DNA of 64,000 nt from Wenzhouxiangella sp. XN24. Lineage in GTDB: Bacteria; Pseudomonadota; Gammaproteobacteria; Steroidobacterales; XN24. Shown here piece by piece: positions 8,633 to 19,247 of the stretch; position 1 is the stretch's first letter, and the number at the start of each line of letters is the position of its first letter. The translations under genes were made by a program, and so were the position numbers. Under the pieces are notes generated by a model, which saw nothing but the letters and a program-made list of their open reading frames with translations, was not told the DNA's origin and searched no databases. The stretch is from positions 434,001 to 498,000 of the forward strand of contig NZ_JAAMFG010000034.1 in assembly GCF_011064545.1 (NCBI RefSeq), written 5' to 3'.

Positions 8633-9241
8633 CTACACCTGGATCCCGGAGAATGCCATGAAGGCCATCGCCATCAGGCCGGTGGAAATGAACGTGATCC
8701 CGAGGCCTTGCAGCCCGTCCGGCACATCGCTGTATTTCAGCTTCTCCCGGATCCCCGCCAGCGCGACGATCGCCAGCGCCCAGCCCACGCCGCTGCCGAT
8801 CCCGTAGGTCACGCTCTGGGCAAAATCGTAGTTCCGCTCCACCATGAAGAGGCTGCCGCCGAGAATGGCGCAGTTGACGGTGATCAGCGGCAGGAAGATG
8901 CCCAATGCCGAATACAGGGCGGGGAAGAAGCGGTCGAGCGTCATCTCGAGGATCTGCACCATGGCGGCGATCACCCCGATGTAGGTGATCAGGCCGAGAA
9001 AGGACAGGTCCACCTGGGGCAAGCCCGCCCAGTCGAGCGCGCCGGGACGCAGGATGAACTGGTAGATCAGGCTGTTGGCCGGCACGGTGATGGCCTGCAC
9101 CACCACCACGGCGAGGCCCAGCCCGATGGCGGTCTCCACTTTCTTCGATACCGCCAGGAAAGTGCACATGCCGAGGAAAAACGCGAGCGCCAGGTTCTCG
9201 ATGAAGACCGCTCGCAGGAAAAGGCCGATGAGTCCTTCCAT
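8633..9241 (-). CDS. nqrE: Na+-NQR subunit E
   Basis: A 202-residue integral membrane subunit with six hydrophobic helices. Together with NqrD it forms the channel-like core that holds an intramembrane iron centre; Cys26-region (LGMCTF) and the later VNCAILGG supply the expected cysteines. The ATG at 9241 overlaps the nqrD stop (ATGA), giving translational coupling. Confidence 0.95.
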   Translation of the reverse strand: MEGLIGLFLRAVFIENLALAFFLGMCTFLAVSKKVETAIGLGLAVVVVQAITVPANSLIYQFILRPGALDWAGLPQVDLSFLGLITYIGVIAAMVQILEMTLDRFFPALYSALGIFLPLITVNCAILGGSLFMVERNYDFAQSVTYGIGSGVGWALAIVALAGIREKLKYSDVPDGLQGLGITFISTGLMAMAFMAFSGIQV

Positions 9242-9900
9242 CACAGCGCCTCCGTGCGGTGCACGACATGGATCTGGTATTCGGGTTTCTCCACCTGTGC
9301 CGGCTTCCAGGTCCGGATCGCCCAGATCATGAGCCCGATGATGAAGAACGCGGAGGGCGCGAGCAGCATGAGCCCGTTGGGCAGGTACCAGCCCCCCTCG
9401 CTGGCGAGGGGGAGGATCTCGATGCCGAACAGCTTCCCGGAACCGAACAGTTCGCGGAAGAACGCCACCACCAGCAACACCAGCGCATAGCCGATGCCGT
9501 GCCCGATGCCGTCGAGCACGCTGGGGCCGACCGGGTTGCTGGAGGCGAATGCCTCGGCGCGTCCGAGCACGATGCAGTTGGTGATGATCAGGCCGACGAA
9601 CACGGACAGCTGCCGGCTGATGTCGTAAGCGAAGGCCTTGAGAAACTGGTCGACGAGAATCACGAGCGAGGCGATGATCGTCATCTGGATGATGATGCGG
9701 ATGTTGCCCGGCATGTGATTGCGAATCATGCTGATGGCCGCACTCGAGGCGGCGATGACGAAAATGAGCGCCAGGCCCATGATCAACGACGGAATCATCT
9801 GGGTCGTCACGGCCAGTGCCGAGCACACCCCCAGGATCTGCAGGGTGATGGGGTTGCGGTCGATGACCGGTTCGAGAAGTATCTTGCCCGTCGTGTTCAT
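9241..9900 (-). CDS. nqrD: Na+-NQR subunit D
   Basis: A 219-residue membrane subunit with about six helices, paired with NqrE in inverted topology. The cysteines LGVCSALAV and [13 protein letters not shown] are the expected ligands of the shared iron centre. The ATG at 9900 overlaps the nqrC stop by four bases, so the upstream open frame, which has no membrane-protein character, is not used. Confidence 0.95.
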   Translation of the reverse strand: MNTTGKILLEPVIDRNPITLQILGVCSALAVTTQMIPSLIMGLALIFVIAASSAAISMIRNHMPGNIRIIIQMTIIASLVILVDQFLKAFAYDISRQLSVFVGLIITNCIVLGRAEAFASSNPVGPSVLDGIGHGIGYALVLLVVAFFRELFGSGKLFGIEILPLASEGGWYLPNGLMLLAPSAFFIIGLMIWAIRTWKPAQVEKPEYQIHVVHRTEAL

Positions 9901-10718
9901 GCGCCCTCCTCCTGCAGCCGGACGAGAAACGGCTTGAAGCCGTCCTCGCCGAGCCAGTACTTGACCATGTTGCTGACGCCGTCGGCGGTCAGCGTCGCGC
10001 CGGAAATCCCGTCGATCGCCCAGTCCGCCCATTCGTCGCCCGGACCGACGCTGCCGCGGACCACCTGGAGCCGCACGTCGCCTTCCGGCCCGTAGACCCG
10101 CTTGCCGACCCAGCGCTCGAGCCAGCGGGGATTCTCGATCTCGCCGCCGAGTCCCGGGGTTTCCGCATGCTGGTAGAACGTCAGGCCGAGCACTTCCTGG
10201 CCGTCACCGGACAAGGCCAAAAATCCGTACATGGTCGACCACAACCCGTAGCCGTGCACCGGCAAGATGACTTTTTCCACTTCACCGCCGGATTCCACCA
10301 GGTACACCGGCGCATACTTCGGCTTCCGCCCGATCCCCGCGATGTCGTTCCAAGGCTCGATCGCGCGGCTGAGATCGGGATCGCGCGACGCGATCCGCTG
10401 GTCGTAAGTGGACGGATCGAAGGCCTCGCTGAACTCCCCGGTGTCGAGTTCGACCAGCCGGGGTTCGACGCCCGCGAACAGTTCCTCGATCGAGCGTTCC
10501 GGCTCCATCAGCCCCGCCACTTCCAGGATCCGCGCCTTGCGCGCCAGCTCCACGTTGCGCATCTGCAGTGGTTTCAGCAGCACCGCGGAGGACGACACGA
10601 GCACCGAGCACACCAGCGAAAGAGTCACCGTGACCAGCAGCATCTTGGCGATGCTGTCGTTCGGCAGCGCCGCGAGGCGGCCGAACAGGCCGGTCGGATT
10701 CCGGTTTTGCTCAGACAT
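9897..10718 (-). CDS. nqrC: Na+-NQR subunit C (covalent FMN protein)
   Basis: A 273-residue subunit with one N-terminal membrane helix (about residues 25-47) and a large periplasmic domain. FMN is attached covalently through a phosphoester to a threonine in the SGAT motif; here that is Thr242 in DGISGATLT. Attachment needs the flavin transferase ApbE, which is not in this window. It overlaps nqrB at its start and nqrD at its end. Confidence 0.96.
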   Translation of the reverse strand: MSEQNRNPTGLFGRLAALPNDSIAKMLLVTVTLSLVCSVLVSSSAVLLKPLQMRNVELARKARILEVAGLMEPERSIEELFAGVEPRLVELDTGEFSEAFDPSTYDQRIASRDPDLSRAIEPWNDIAGIGRKPKYAPVYLVESGGEVEKVILPVHGYGLWSTMYGFLALSGDGQEVLGLTFYQHAETPGLGGEIENPRWLERWVGKRVYGPEGDVRLQVVRGSVGPGDEWADWAIDGISGATLTADGVSNMVKYWLGEDGFKPFLVRLQEEGA

Positions 10719-11925
10719 AGTGGCGCGCCCTCTTGCGCACGTTGGCCCGCACGACGAAATAGTCGATCAGGGGGGCAAACACGTTCGCCAGCAGGATCGC
10801 CAGCATGATCCCCTCGGGAAACGCGGGATTCACCACGCGGATCAACGCCGTGAGGATCCCTATCAATGCACCATAGATGTATTTTCCCCTGGACGTCATG
10901 GAGGCGCTCACCGGGTCGGTCGCCATGAACACGAGGCCGAAAGCGAAGCCCCCGGCCAGGGCATGCCACTGCCAGGGGAGGTGCAGGTAGGGATTGCTGT
11001 CCGGTCCCGCGACGACATTGAACAGCAGCACCGTGGCGACGAGTCCGGCGAAAACGCCGAGCATGATGCGCCACGACGCGACGCGCGTGTACAGCAGGAA
11101 GACCGCACCGATGACGCAGGCGAAAGCCGACTCCGCGCCGATCGTGCCGGGCAGAAAACCCATCCAGAGGTCCGACAACGTGTATCCCGCCGCCTGGATG
11201 GCCTCTAGCCCGCCCTGGGGCGCGAGAGCCAGCGGCGTGGCGCCGGTGAACCCGTCCACCGTCACCCAGACATCGTTGCCCGAGTTCTGCGCCGGGTAGG
11301 CGAAATACAGGAAGGCCCGGCCGGTCAGGGCGGGGTTGAGGAAATTCTTTCCGGTGCCGCCGAAAATTTCCTTGCCGATGACGACCGCGAAACTGATCCC
11401 GAGCGCCACCTGCCACAGCGGAATCGTCGGCGGGAGGATCAGCGTGTAGAGCATCGAGGTGACCAGGAAGCCTTCGTTGACCTCGTGGTTGCGGGTCACC
11501 GCGAACACCACTTCCCAGAACCCGCCGGCGACCAGCGTCACGATGTACACGGGCAGGAAATACAGGAAGCCGTGCCAGAAACAGTCGAGGAGGCTGTCCG
11601 GGTCGTAGCCGATGCCGGCAGTCGCGAGCACGGCACCCCGCCAGCCGTCTGCCCCGGCGATGCCCATCTCGGCCATGGCCAGGTTGGCCTGCAGGCCGAT
11701 GTTGTACATGCCGAACAGCGCGCAAGGCAGCACCGCGATCACGACGTAGGTCATGACACGCTTGAGGTCGATCGCATCGCGCACGTGCGGCGCGCTGCGC
11801 GTCACGTCGGCGGGCGTGTACAGAAACGTGTCCAGCATCTCGTAGAACGCGCCGAACTTCTCGAAGCGCCCGCCGCGCGTGAACATGGGCTCGATGCGGT
11901 CCAGGAACTTGCGCAAGCCCTTCAT
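10711..11925 (-). CDS. nqrB: Na+-NQR subunit B (covalent FMN and riboflavin subunit)
   Basis: A 404-residue membrane subunit with about ten helices, the main sodium-translocating and quinone-reducing part of the pump. The covalent FMN threonine is Thr230 in DGFTGATPLAL. The ATG at 11925 is used because it overlaps the nqrA stop (ATGA) and matches the family N terminus [15 protein letters not shown]. The longer upstream frame is only overlap with nqrA. Confidence 0.96.
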   Translation of the reverse strand: MKGLRKFLDRIEPMFTRGGRFEKFGAFYEMLDTFLYTPADVTRSAPHVRDAIDLKRVMTYVVIAVLPCALFGMYNIGLQANLAMAEMGIAGADGWRGAVLATAGIGYDPDSLLDCFWHGFLYFLPVYIVTLVAGGFWEVVFAVTRNHEVNEGFLVTSMLYTLILPPTIPLWQVALGISFAVVIGKEIFGGTGKNFLNPALTGRAFLYFAYPAQNSGNDVWVTVDGFTGATPLALAPQGGLEAIQAAGYTLSDLWMGFLPGTIGAESAFACVIGAVFLLYTRVASWRIMLGVFAGLVATVLLFNVVAGPDSNPYLHLPWQWHALAGGFAFGLVFMATDPVSASMTSRGKYIYGALIGILTALIRVVNPAFPEGIMLAILLANVFAPLIDYFVVRANVRKRARHYV

Positions 11926-13280
11926 CAGCCTTCCTTTTCGATCTGTTCGAGGCGAGTGCGCAGCACGGGGCCGTAGTCGTACTTGCCCGGGCACACGAAG
12001 GTGCACAGGGCGAGATCCTCCTCGTCGAGCTCGAGGGCCCCCAGTCGCTGGGCTTCGTCCGTGTCGCCGACGACCAGCGCACGCAGCAGTTGTGTCGGCA
12101 GGATCTCCAGCGGCATCACGCGCTCATAGGAACCGATGGGCACCATGGCCCGCGGGCTGCCGTTCTGGCTGGTATTCAGGGCGAATCGCCGTGCGGCGGA
12201 GCTGAAACTGGACAGGAAGGCACGCGTCACGGAGACCTTTTCGCCGCCGGGCCGCAACCAGCCGATGAACTCTCGCTGCCGGCCTTCGGCGATGACCGTC
12301 ACCTGCTGGTGGTAACGGCCGAGATAGCCGGCCCAGCCGGTGGCGCGATAACCGGACCACACCGAGCCCGACAACACGCGGCACTCGATACCCTCCTCGA
12401 TCTCGCCCTGCACCAGCGGCTCGATGTGCGCGCCAAGCCGCGTCCGCAACAGGCGCGGCCGTTTCACTGCCGGGCCGCCGAGCGACACGACGCGGCTCGG
12501 GTCCAGCCGGCCGGTGGTGAACAACCGCCCGACGGCAATCACGTCCTGGTAACCGAGATGCCAGACGCTGCGCTCGGCGCTCACCGGGTAGAGGAAATGG
12601 ATATGGGTGCCGACCAGGCCGGCCGGATGCGGCCCGGTGAATTCCGCGACCTGGATCCCGGGCATGTTCCCGGGCACCGGGATCTCGCTGCCCGCGGCGG
12701 TGCAGACGAAGGTCTGCCCGGTCGTGAGGCGCGACAACACGCTCACGCCGTTGACGAAATCCTCCCGTGACTCGCCGATCACGACCGCCGGATCGGGCGC
12801 CAGCGGGTTCGTGTCGGTCGCCGTGATGAACAGCGCGTGGGGGGTCGTCGCGGGATCCGGCACCTTGCTCCAGGGTCGGGTGCGCAAGGCGCACCACAGC
12901 CCGGAACGGGTCAGGTTGCCGATCACGAGGTCGCGGTCCAGGCCGGCCAGCTCGTCCGGATCCCAGCGGTCGAAGACCTCCTCGTCCTCGCCCTCCAGCC
13001 TGATGATCACCGACTGCAGGACACGCCGCGCCCCGCGCAACACGGTCGTCACGACACCTGAGCCCGGCGAGGTCACCGTCACGCCCTCGCGGCGCCGGTC
13101 ACTGAACAGCGGTTGCCCGAGCCGGACGCGATCGCCTTCCTGAACGTGCATGGAGGGGCGCAGGTCGAGGTAATCGCGTCCGAGCACCGCCACGGCTGCA
13201 GTCGGACGCGCCGGCTCGATGACTTGCTGCGGAACGCCCTCGAGAGGAAGGTCGTAACCACGACGGATTCTGGTCGGCAT
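11925..13280 (-). CDS. nqrA: Na+-NQR subunit A
   Basis: A 451-residue cytoplasmic subunit without membrane helices, thought to take part in quinone interaction and assembly. The start [15 protein letters not shown] at 13280 matches the family; the open frame upstream does not. It is the first gene of the operon. The intergenic region 13281-13422 carries a TATACT box on the minus strand (13357-13352) but no convincing -35 box was found. Confidence 0.95.
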   Translation of the reverse strand: MPTRIRRGYDLPLEGVPQQVIEPARPTAAVAVLGRDYLDLRPSMHVQEGDRVRLGQPLFSDRRREGVTVTSPGSGVVTTVLRGARRVLQSVIIRLEGEDEEVFDRWDPDELAGLDRDLVIGNLTRSGLWCALRTRPWSKVPDPATTPHALFITATDTNPLAPDPAVVIGESREDFVNGVSVLSRLTTGQTFVCTAAGSEIPVPGNMPGIQVAEFTGPHPAGLVGTHIHFLYPVSAERSVWHLGYQDVIAVGRLFTTGRLDPSRVVSLGGPAVKRPRLLRTRLGAHIEPLVQGEIEEGIECRVLSGSVWSGYRATGWAGYLGRYHQQVTVIAEGRQREFIGWLRPGGEKVSVTRAFLSSFSSAARRFALNTSQNGSPRAMVPIGSYERVMPLEILPTQLLRALVVGDTDEAQRLGALELDEEDLALCTFVCPGKYDYGPVLRTRLEQIEKEG

Positions 13281-13422
13281 GCGGGGCCTGTTCAGCTGTG
13301 GTGACCGGCACCGGACATGCGAACCCGATGCCCAAATAAGCTTTACAGGCGAGTATAACCGACCGACGTTTCGATGTGGCACCGGGGCGGACCCGGGCCG
13401 GGCGGCCCGGCGCGATTCCGGC

Positions 13423-14544
13423 TCAGTTATCGCCCACGGGCAGGTGCGTAAAGCCTTCCGGAGAGCCGAGCCCGAGCCGGTCCCGGCGCACGGCGGGGGG
13501 ACTTTGCACATACAGCGCAAGCAGGTCGCCGAGCGCCTGCAGCGCACGCAGGTGGCAACGCTCGTAGCCATGGGTCGCATCGGTGCCGAAACACACCAGC
13601 GCAGTGCGGATGTCGTTGCCCGCCTCGATGGCGGACGCGCTGTCGCAGCGGTAATGGCGGAACACGTCGCGCTGGTGCCGGATGCCGTAGTCGTTGCACA
13701 GGTCGAGCAGCTTGTGTGTCAGGTGATAGTCGAAAGGTCCGGCCGAATCCTTCATGCATATCGTGACCCCGAACTCGTCACCGGCCTGCACCGGCGCGAC
13801 GGGGCCGGTATCCACCGTGACCATCTCGGCCACGTCGCCATGCAACACGGCCGAGGCGCCGGAGCCGACCTCCTCGCTGATGGTGAACAGCAGGTGGCAA
13901 TCCACCGGCAAGGGCGTCTTGCTCTCGACGAGGGCCTTGGCGACGGCCAGCACCGTAGCGACGCCGCCCTTGTCGTCGAGGTGGCGCGAGTTGATGAAGC
14001 CCGATTCGGTGATCTCCGGCTGGGCGTCGACCGCGACGAAATCACCCCGATTGAGACCGAGGCGCAACAGGTCGGCGCGGGTGAAGCATTCCTCGTCGAG
14101 CCGCAACTCCACCGAATCCCAGCTGACCGGCAGGCTGTCGATCTCGAGGTCGTAGGCATGGCCCGAGGCCTTCACCGGCAGAATGGTTCCCCGGTACGTG
14201 CGTTCGTCGGTGTACACGGTGACCCGTGCGCCTTCGGCGAAGCGGCTCGACCAGGTGCCGATCGGCAGCAGCTCGAGCCGCCCGTTGTCCTTGAGGCCGG
14301 CGGTGATGGCGCCGATGGTGTCCAGGTGCGTGACGATCGCCCGGTCGGGACTGCCCTGCGCACCCTTGAGATCGGCGCGGATCGCGCCGCGCCGCGTGAT
14401 CTCGGTGGGAATGCCCAGCGCCTCCAGGCGCCGCAGCGTACAGCGCACGGCCTCGTCCGTGAATCCCGCCGGGCTGGGGATCCGCAGCAGCTCCATGAGC
14501 ACTTCCTGGAGATAATCGAGATCAATCGACAGTGGCGTCATCAT
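13423..14544 (-). CDS. M42-family peptidase of the NAGGN osmoprotectant system
   Basis: A 373-residue M42 (glutamyl aminopeptidase-like) metallopeptidase. Likely metal ligands are His73 in VTHLDT, Asp190 in SRHLDDKGG, Glu225 in the ISEEVG motif with Glu224 as the catalytic base, Asp245, and a histidine in ATHGYERCH. It overlaps the ngg stop by 23 bases. This subfamily is found with the N-acetylglutaminylglutamine amide genes; a role in breaking down or processing the dipeptide is likely but is inferred from context. Confidence 0.85.
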   Translation of the reverse strand: MMTPLSIDLDYLQEVLMELLRIPSPAGFTDEAVRCTLRRLEALGIPTEITRRGAIRADLKGAQGSPDRAIVTHLDTIGAITAGLKDNGRLELLPIGTWSSRFAEGARVTVYTDERTYRGTILPVKASGHAYDLEIDSLPVSWDSVELRLDEECFTRADLLRLGLNRGDFVAVDAQPEITESGFINSRHLDDKGGVATVLAVAKALVESKTPLPVDCHLLFTISEEVGSGASAVLHGDVAEMVTVDTGPVAPVQAGDEFGVTICMKDSAGPFDYHLTHKLLDLCNDYGIRHQRDVFRHYRCDSASAIEAGNDIRTALVCFGTDATHGYERCHLRALQALGDLLALYVQSPPAVRRDRLGLGSPEGFTHLPVGDN

Positions 14545-16282
14545 TCACCTGCACGGTCTGGGGAAAGAGGAAATCCACGAACCGCTCGGCCGTGGGTTGC
14601 GGTTCATGGTTTGCGAGCCCGGGGCGTTCGTTGGCCTCGATGATCACATACTCGTCGCCGGCCGGGTCGGGCACCAGCAGGTCGAGCCCGACCACAGGGA
14701 TGCTGAGCGCCCGCGCGGCACGCTCTGCGACGGCGCGCAGCGCGGGCGAGAGCGCGTCGGTGACGTCGTGGAGCGTGCCGCCGGTATGCAGGTTCGCGGT
14801 GTCGCGCACCTGCAGGGTCTCACCGAGCGGCAGGACGTCCTCGAGCGCATGGCCCTGGCGCACGATGCACCGGGTGGTCTCCCCGTCCAGCGGGATCCTG
14901 CTCTCGCCGCCGGTGGCCGCCGCACGCCGGCGGCTCTGTTTCTCGATCAGGGTGCGGATATCGTGCTGGCCGTCGCCGGTGATCTCGGCGGGCCGCCGCA
15001 GCGCCGCAGCGACCACCTCGTAATCGATGAGCACGATGCGCAGGTCCTCGCCCTCGGCGAAGGCCTCGAGAATCACTTGCGATCCGGTCCGGGCCGCGGC
15101 CTCGATGGCGGCGACCATGTCCGCGGGCTCCGTGATATCGACGGCCACGGCGTTGCCCTGCTCCCCGCGCGCCGGCTTGACCACGATGCGGCCGTGCTCG
15201 CGCAGGAAGGCCTCGTCTGCATCGGCCTCGCCGGCCATCCGTTGCGCCGGCACCTCCAGCCCCACCGCAGCCAGCACCTTGCGAGTGATGCGCTTGTCGT
15301 CACAGCGACTCATGGCGATGGCGCTCGTCAACTCGGTGAGCGACTCCCGGCAGATGATGCTGCGGCCGCCCAGCGTCAACGCGAAATACCCCTCCTCGGC
15401 ATCCACGAGTTCGACCCCGATGCCCCGGCGCCGCGCCTCGTCGACGAGGATCCGCGCATAGGGGTTGAGCGCGTCATAGGTTTCCGGACCGACGAACAAC
15501 GGCTCGTTGATCGCGTTCTTGCGCTTCATGGAAAACACCGGGACACGCTCAAAGCCCATCTTCTCGTAGAGCCGGATCACCGCCTCGTTGTCATGCATGA
15601 CCGACAGGTCCATGAAGGCCCGTCCACGCGCGGAGTAATGATCGGCCACCAGGGCGACCAGGGCACGGCCGATGCCCGGCTGGGCCGCCTGCGGATCGAC
15701 GGCCAGGCACCACATGCTGGAACCTTTCTCCGGATCGCCGAAGGCGTGGACGTGATCGACACCGGTCACCGTCCCGATGATGTGGCCGCTCTCCTCGTCC
15801 TCCGCAACGAAAAAAGACAGGGTCCGGGACTTGCGGCGCGCCATGATGAAATCCGGGTCGGGCGGCACCATCCGGCGGCTGTTCAACAGGTTGTAGATGG
15901 CTTCCGCATCCTTCCGGTCCCGCAGGCGGCGCACGCGGAATCCGCGCGGCTGCACGCGCGCCGAGAGATACTTGTGGAACCACAGCCGATAGGTGTGGGA
16001 GGGATCGAGAAACAGTTCCTGCGGCGCCATCGCCAGCACCACGTGCGGATCGCGCAGGTACAGGCCGATATCGCGCCGGCCCGGCTCCTCTTCCAGCAGG
16101 GTGCGGGCCAGTTCGGCGTTGTCGCCGAAAGTGTGCGCGAAGACCAGCCGGCCCCAGCCGCAATCCACGACGGCATTCGGCTTGAGCGGCATTCCCTTGT
16201 GGCGCGGATCGTCCTCCCCGAAACCGCGCAACGTGGCCGACCCCTTGCGTTCGAGGCGGTGACGCGATCTGTCGGAAGTCAT
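14522..16282 (-). CDS. ngg: N-acetylglutaminylglutamine synthetase (GNAT plus ATP-grasp)
   Basis: A 586-residue two-domain enzyme. A GNAT acetyltransferase domain (about residues 115-255) has the acetyl-CoA loop VDPQAAQPGIGRA. An ATP-grasp ligase domain (about 300-575) contains VVKPARGEQGNAVAVD, VVGLDLLV and the metal-binding VIIEANERPG. Together they are predicted to acetylate glutamine and join a second glutamine in the osmolyte N-acetylglutaminylglutamine amide. The ATG at 16282 follows a strong GGGGGAAG ribosome site; the longer frame upstream overlaps asnO. Confidence 0.92.
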   Translation of the reverse strand: MTSDRSRHRLERKGSATLRGFGEDDPRHKGMPLKPNAVVDCGWGRLVFAHTFGDNAELARTLLEEEPGRRDIGLYLRDPHVVLAMAPQELFLDPSHTYRLWFHKYLSARVQPRGFRVRRLRDRKDAEAIYNLLNSRRMVPPDPDFIMARRKSRTLSFFVAEDEESGHIIGTVTGVDHVHAFGDPEKGSSMWCLAVDPQAAQPGIGRALVALVADHYSARGRAFMDLSVMHDNEAVIRLYEKMGFERVPVFSMKRKNAINEPLFVGPETYDALNPYARILVDEARRRGIGVELVDAEEGYFALTLGGRSIICRESLTELTSAIAMSRCDDKRITRKVLAAVGLEVPAQRMAGEADADEAFLREHGRIVVKPARGEQGNAVAVDITEPADMVAAIEAAARTGSQVILEAFAEGEDLRIVLIDYEVVAAALRRPAEITGDGQHDIRTLIEKQSRRRAAATGGESRIPLDGETTRCIVRQGHALEDVLPLGETLQVRDTANLHTGGTLHDVTDALSPALRAVAERAARALSIPVVGLDLLVPDPAGDEYVIIEANERPGLANHEPQPTAERFVDFLFPQTVQVNDDATVD

Positions 16283-16337
16283 GTTCTTCCCCCCGGGGAC
16301 GGTGTCCCGCTGGTGGTCGGCTGTGCGCCAGGTCCCG

Positions 16338-18107
16338 TCACAGGCCGTGTGTCTGCATCCAGAGTTCGAATACCGCGATCTGCCATAGCTTAGAGCCGCG
16401 TAACGGCGTGAGATGCTGTTCCGGCTCGGACAGCAGTTTTTCCACGTAGTCGCGTCGGAACACGCCGCGCTCGCGCGCCGGACGGCTCGACAGCGCATCG
16501 CGGACCATCTCCAGGCTCTCGCCACGCAGGTATTTCAGCGCCGGCACGGGAAAATAGCCTTTCGGCCGATCGATCACGCCGTCCGGGATCACGCGCCGGG
16601 CCGCCTCCTTCAGCACGCCCTTGCCCTCCTGGGCGAGCTTCAGTCGCGCCGGGCATCGCGCCGCGAGTTCGACCACCTCGTGATCGAGAAACGGCGTGCG
16701 CGCCTCGAGCCCCCAGGCCATCGTCATGTTGTCCACGCGTTTCACCGGATCATCCACGAGCATGACCGTGGTATCGAGATGCAGCGCCTTGTCCACGGGC
16801 GCCTCGGCTTGCGTGTCGGCGAAGCGGGCTGCCACGAAGGCCCGGCTATGGTCATCGCCAACCAGCCCGGGCTCGATCGCCTCCGCGAAGCCGGCGTGGT
16901 CGCGATCGAAGAACACCCGCGCGTAGTCCGCCACCGGGTCGGTGCTGTCCAGCAGGGGCGGATACCAGTGGTAACCGCCGAAAACTTCGTCTGCCCCCTG
17001 CCCGCTCTGCACCACCTTGACGTGCTTGGAGACTTCGCGAGACAGCAGGTAGAAGCCGATGTTGTCGTGGCTCACCATCGGTTCGGACATCGCGGAGAAG
17101 CAGCCCGGGAGATGCTGGAGAAGCGTGGCGGAATCGATGAACACCTGGTGGTGCTCGGTACCGAACGTCCGCGCGACCAGGTCCGAGTAACGGAACTCGT
17201 TGCCTTCCTCCTTGCCGACGTCCTCGAAACCGACCGTGAAGGTATTCAGGTGCGGCACGCCCTCGCGCGCGAGCAGCCCCGTGATGAGGCTGGAGTCGAG
17301 CCCGCCGGAGAGCAGCACGCCCACCGGGACGTCGCCCGTCAGGCGCCGCCGCACCGCGACGCGCATCGATTCGAGCACGGCATCCTCCCATTCGCGATCC
17401 GTCTGCGGATCCCCCTCCCGCGGGCCGAACTGCAGCGACCAGAAAGCCTGCTCGCGGATCCGTCCGTCCGCCTCGATGCGCATCCAGTGTCCCGGCGGAA
17501 CCTTGCGCACCGCAGACAACAACGTGTGCGGGGCCGGGACCACCGAATGAAAACTCATGTAGTGATGCAAGGCCGCGGGATCGACTGCATGGCTCGACAA
17601 GCCGTCGCGAACCAGCGCCGGCAGCGTGGAGGCGAAGCGGAAAGCCCCGCCGTCGAGGGTGTAATACAACGGCTTGATGCCCAGCCGATCGCGCGCCAGG
17701 AACAGCCGGCCCGACTCGTGCTCGCGAATGCAGAACGCGAACATGCCCATGAAATCGTCGAGACAGCGTTCGCCCCAGGCATGGTAGGCCTTGAGGATCA
17801 CTTCGGTGTCGCTGCGGGAATAGAAACGGTAGCCCAGTTCGCCGAGGCGCCTGCGCAACTCGTCGTGGTTGTAGATGCAGCCATTGAAAACGATGGTCAG
17901 GCCGAGTTCCTGGTCGCGCATCGGCTGCGCGCCGCGCTCGGACAGGTCCACGATCGCCAGGCGACGATGGCCGAGCGCAACGGGACCCTGCGACACCAGT
18001 CCGTCGTCGTCCGGTCCGCGCGCGCTCATCAGGTCGAGCATCCGTTGCACGCGACCGATATCGGCCCCGGCCCCGTCGAAGCGCATTTCGCCGGCAATGC
18101 CACACAT
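16338..18107 (-). CDS. asnO: N-acetylglutaminylglutamine amidotransferase (asparagine synthase-like)
   Basis: A 589-residue asparagine-synthetase-B-type enzyme. The N-terminal class II glutaminase domain begins MCGIAGEM, with Cys2 the nucleophile after Met removal. The synthetase domain holds the ATP pyrophosphate loop SGGLDSS (about residues 267-273). In NAGGN clusters it amidates the dipeptide to give the final osmolyte. The ATG at 18107 must be the start because Cys2 has to be exposed, and AGGAG sits just upstream. It is the first gene of the operon, 55 bases before ngg. Confidence 0.92.
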   Translation of the reverse strand: MCGIAGEMRFDGAGADIGRVQRMLDLMSARGPDDDGLVSQGPVALGHRRLAIVDLSERGAQPMRDQELGLTIVFNGCIYNHDELRRRLGELGYRFYSRSDTEVILKAYHAWGERCLDDFMGMFAFCIREHESGRLFLARDRLGIKPLYYTLDGGAFRFASTLPALVRDGLSSHAVDPAALHHYMSFHSVVPAPHTLLSAVRKVPPGHWMRIEADGRIREQAFWSLQFGPREGDPQTDREWEDAVLESMRVAVRRRLTGDVPVGVLLSGGLDSSLITGLLAREGVPHLNTFTVGFEDVGKEEGNEFRYSDLVARTFGTEHHQVFIDSATLLQHLPGCFSAMSEPMVSHDNIGFYLLSREVSKHVKVVQSGQGADEVFGGYHWYPPLLDSTDPVADYARVFFDRDHAGFAEAIEPGLVGDDHSRAFVAARFADTQAEAPVDKALHLDTTVMLVDDPVKRVDNMTMAWGLEARTPFLDHEVVELAARCPARLKLAQEGKGVLKEAARRVIPDGVIDRPKGYFPVPALKYLRGESLEMVRDALSSRPARERGVFRRDYVEKLLSEPEQHLTPLRGSKLWQIAVFELWMQTHGL

Positions 18108-18316
18108 CAGAAACAGCTCCTCAGGGCTTCGGCTCTCGGCCACGCCCCGTCCAAAGAATGGGTCAGAATCGAATCGTTCGCCTGCTCAATCGGCCACTTG
18201 CCCTGGCGGGCAAATCCACGCGACCCCGGGAGGATCGCAACGACCGGCGGGCGGTCTGGTCCGGCACGCATCATCGGCTTGGGTGCCGCGCGGGCGACGG
18301 TCTCCAGCGAGTGTTT

Positions 18317-18345
18317 TTTACCGCCCACACCCTAACATGTAGACT
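18317..18345 (+). promoter_or_regulatory. candidate sigma70 promoter for the crotonase gene
   Basis: TTTACC (18317-18322) and TAGACT (18340-18345) are separated by 17 bases, each matching four of six consensus positions. Transcription would start about 25 bases before the ATG, leaving room for the AAGGG ribosome site at 18361-18365. On the opposite strand TTGAAA (18356-18351) and TAGGGT (18333-18328), also 17 apart, could serve asnO. Confidence 0.4.
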
Positions 18346-18374
18346 GTATCCTTTCAAATCAAGGGCTTCCACGC

Positions 18375-19247
18375 ATGCCACCTGACGCATCCACATCGGG
18401 CCCGGAGACCGTGTCGGCCAGCCGGAGAGGCGCCGTCACCCTGATCACGCTGGATCGGCCGGACGCGAGGAATGCCGTCGATCCGGCGACGGCCTTCGCG
18501 CTCTATCGCGCGATCGTAGCTTTCGAAGCGGATGACGAGGCGGCGGTCGCCGTCCTGGCGGGCGCCGGCGGCAGCTTCTGCGCCGGTTTCGACCTGAAGA
18601 CGCTCTCCCGGGGCGAGGCCGCGGACTGGCTGGCGCAACTGCATTTCGGCGAGACCGGACAGCCGCCGCTCGGTCCCATGGGTCCGACACGCCTGCGCCT
18701 CGGCAAGCCGGTCATCGCGGCGATCGCGGGTGCAGCGGTCGCGGGTGGCATGGAACTCGCACTGTGGTGCGATATGCGCGTGATGGAACGGGATGCCTGG
18801 ATGGGGGTCTTGTGTCGTCGCTGGGGCGTGCCGCTGATCGACGGCGGCACGGTGCGCCTGCCGCGGCTCGTCGGGCAGGGCCGTGCCCTCGACCTGGTCC
18901 TCACCGGGCGCCGAATCGAAGCCGCCGAGTGCCATGCCATCGGCCTGTGCGACAGGGTCGTGGCACCCGGGGACGCGGTGGATGCAGCCATGGCGCTGGC
19001 CGCGGAACTCGCCGCTCTGCCGCAGGCCTGCCTGCGCGGCGATCGTGCGGCCGCCCGCTTCGGTGCGTTCAGCGACGAGGAAGCCGCCCTGCGCGCCGAG
19101 TTCCAGGCCGGTCTCGATGTCCTGCGCGCAGACGGCTTGCGCGGTGCGGCGGCCTTCGCCGCCGGCGCGGGCCGTCACGGTGCCCCGGGCGATGACGCCG
19201 ATGGTGCCGGCGGCGGCGCGGCAGTCAGGCCGCGTGATCCGCCCTGA
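18375..19247 (+). CDS. enoyl-CoA hydratase/isomerase (crotonase) family protein
   Basis: A 290-residue crotonase-fold protein. The two oxyanion-hole segments are GGSFCAGFDLKTL (about residues 65-77) and AIAGAAVAGGMELALWCDM (about 116-134). Family members hydrate, isomerise or hydrolyse acyl-CoA thioesters; the substrate cannot be told here. The C-terminal tail after residue 255 is Ala/Gly-rich and not conserved in character. It lies alone on the plus strand between the NAGGN operon and the ATP-grasp operon, and its end overlaps the convergent ligase gene by 23 bases. Confidence 0.85.
   Translation: MPPDASTSGPETVSASRRGAVTLITLDRPDARNAVDPATAFALYRAIVAFEADDEAAVAVLAGAGGSFCAGFDLKTLSRGEAADWLAQLHFGETGQPPLGPMGPTRLRLGKPVIAAIAGAAVAGGMELALWCDMRVMERDAWMGVLCRRWGVPLIDGGTVRLPRLVGQGRALDLVLTGRRIEAAECHAIGLCDRVVAPGDAVDAAMALAAELAALPQACLRGDRAAARFGAFSDEEAALRAEFQAGLDVLRADGLRGAAAFAAGAGRHGAPGDDADGAGGGAAVRPRDPP

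Noticed and set aside
7529-9490. 653-codon plus-strand open frame opposite nqrF-nqrE-nqrD
   Set aside because: Antisense shadow of highly conserved genes; composition rich in His, Arg, Asp and Gln with no recognisable domain.
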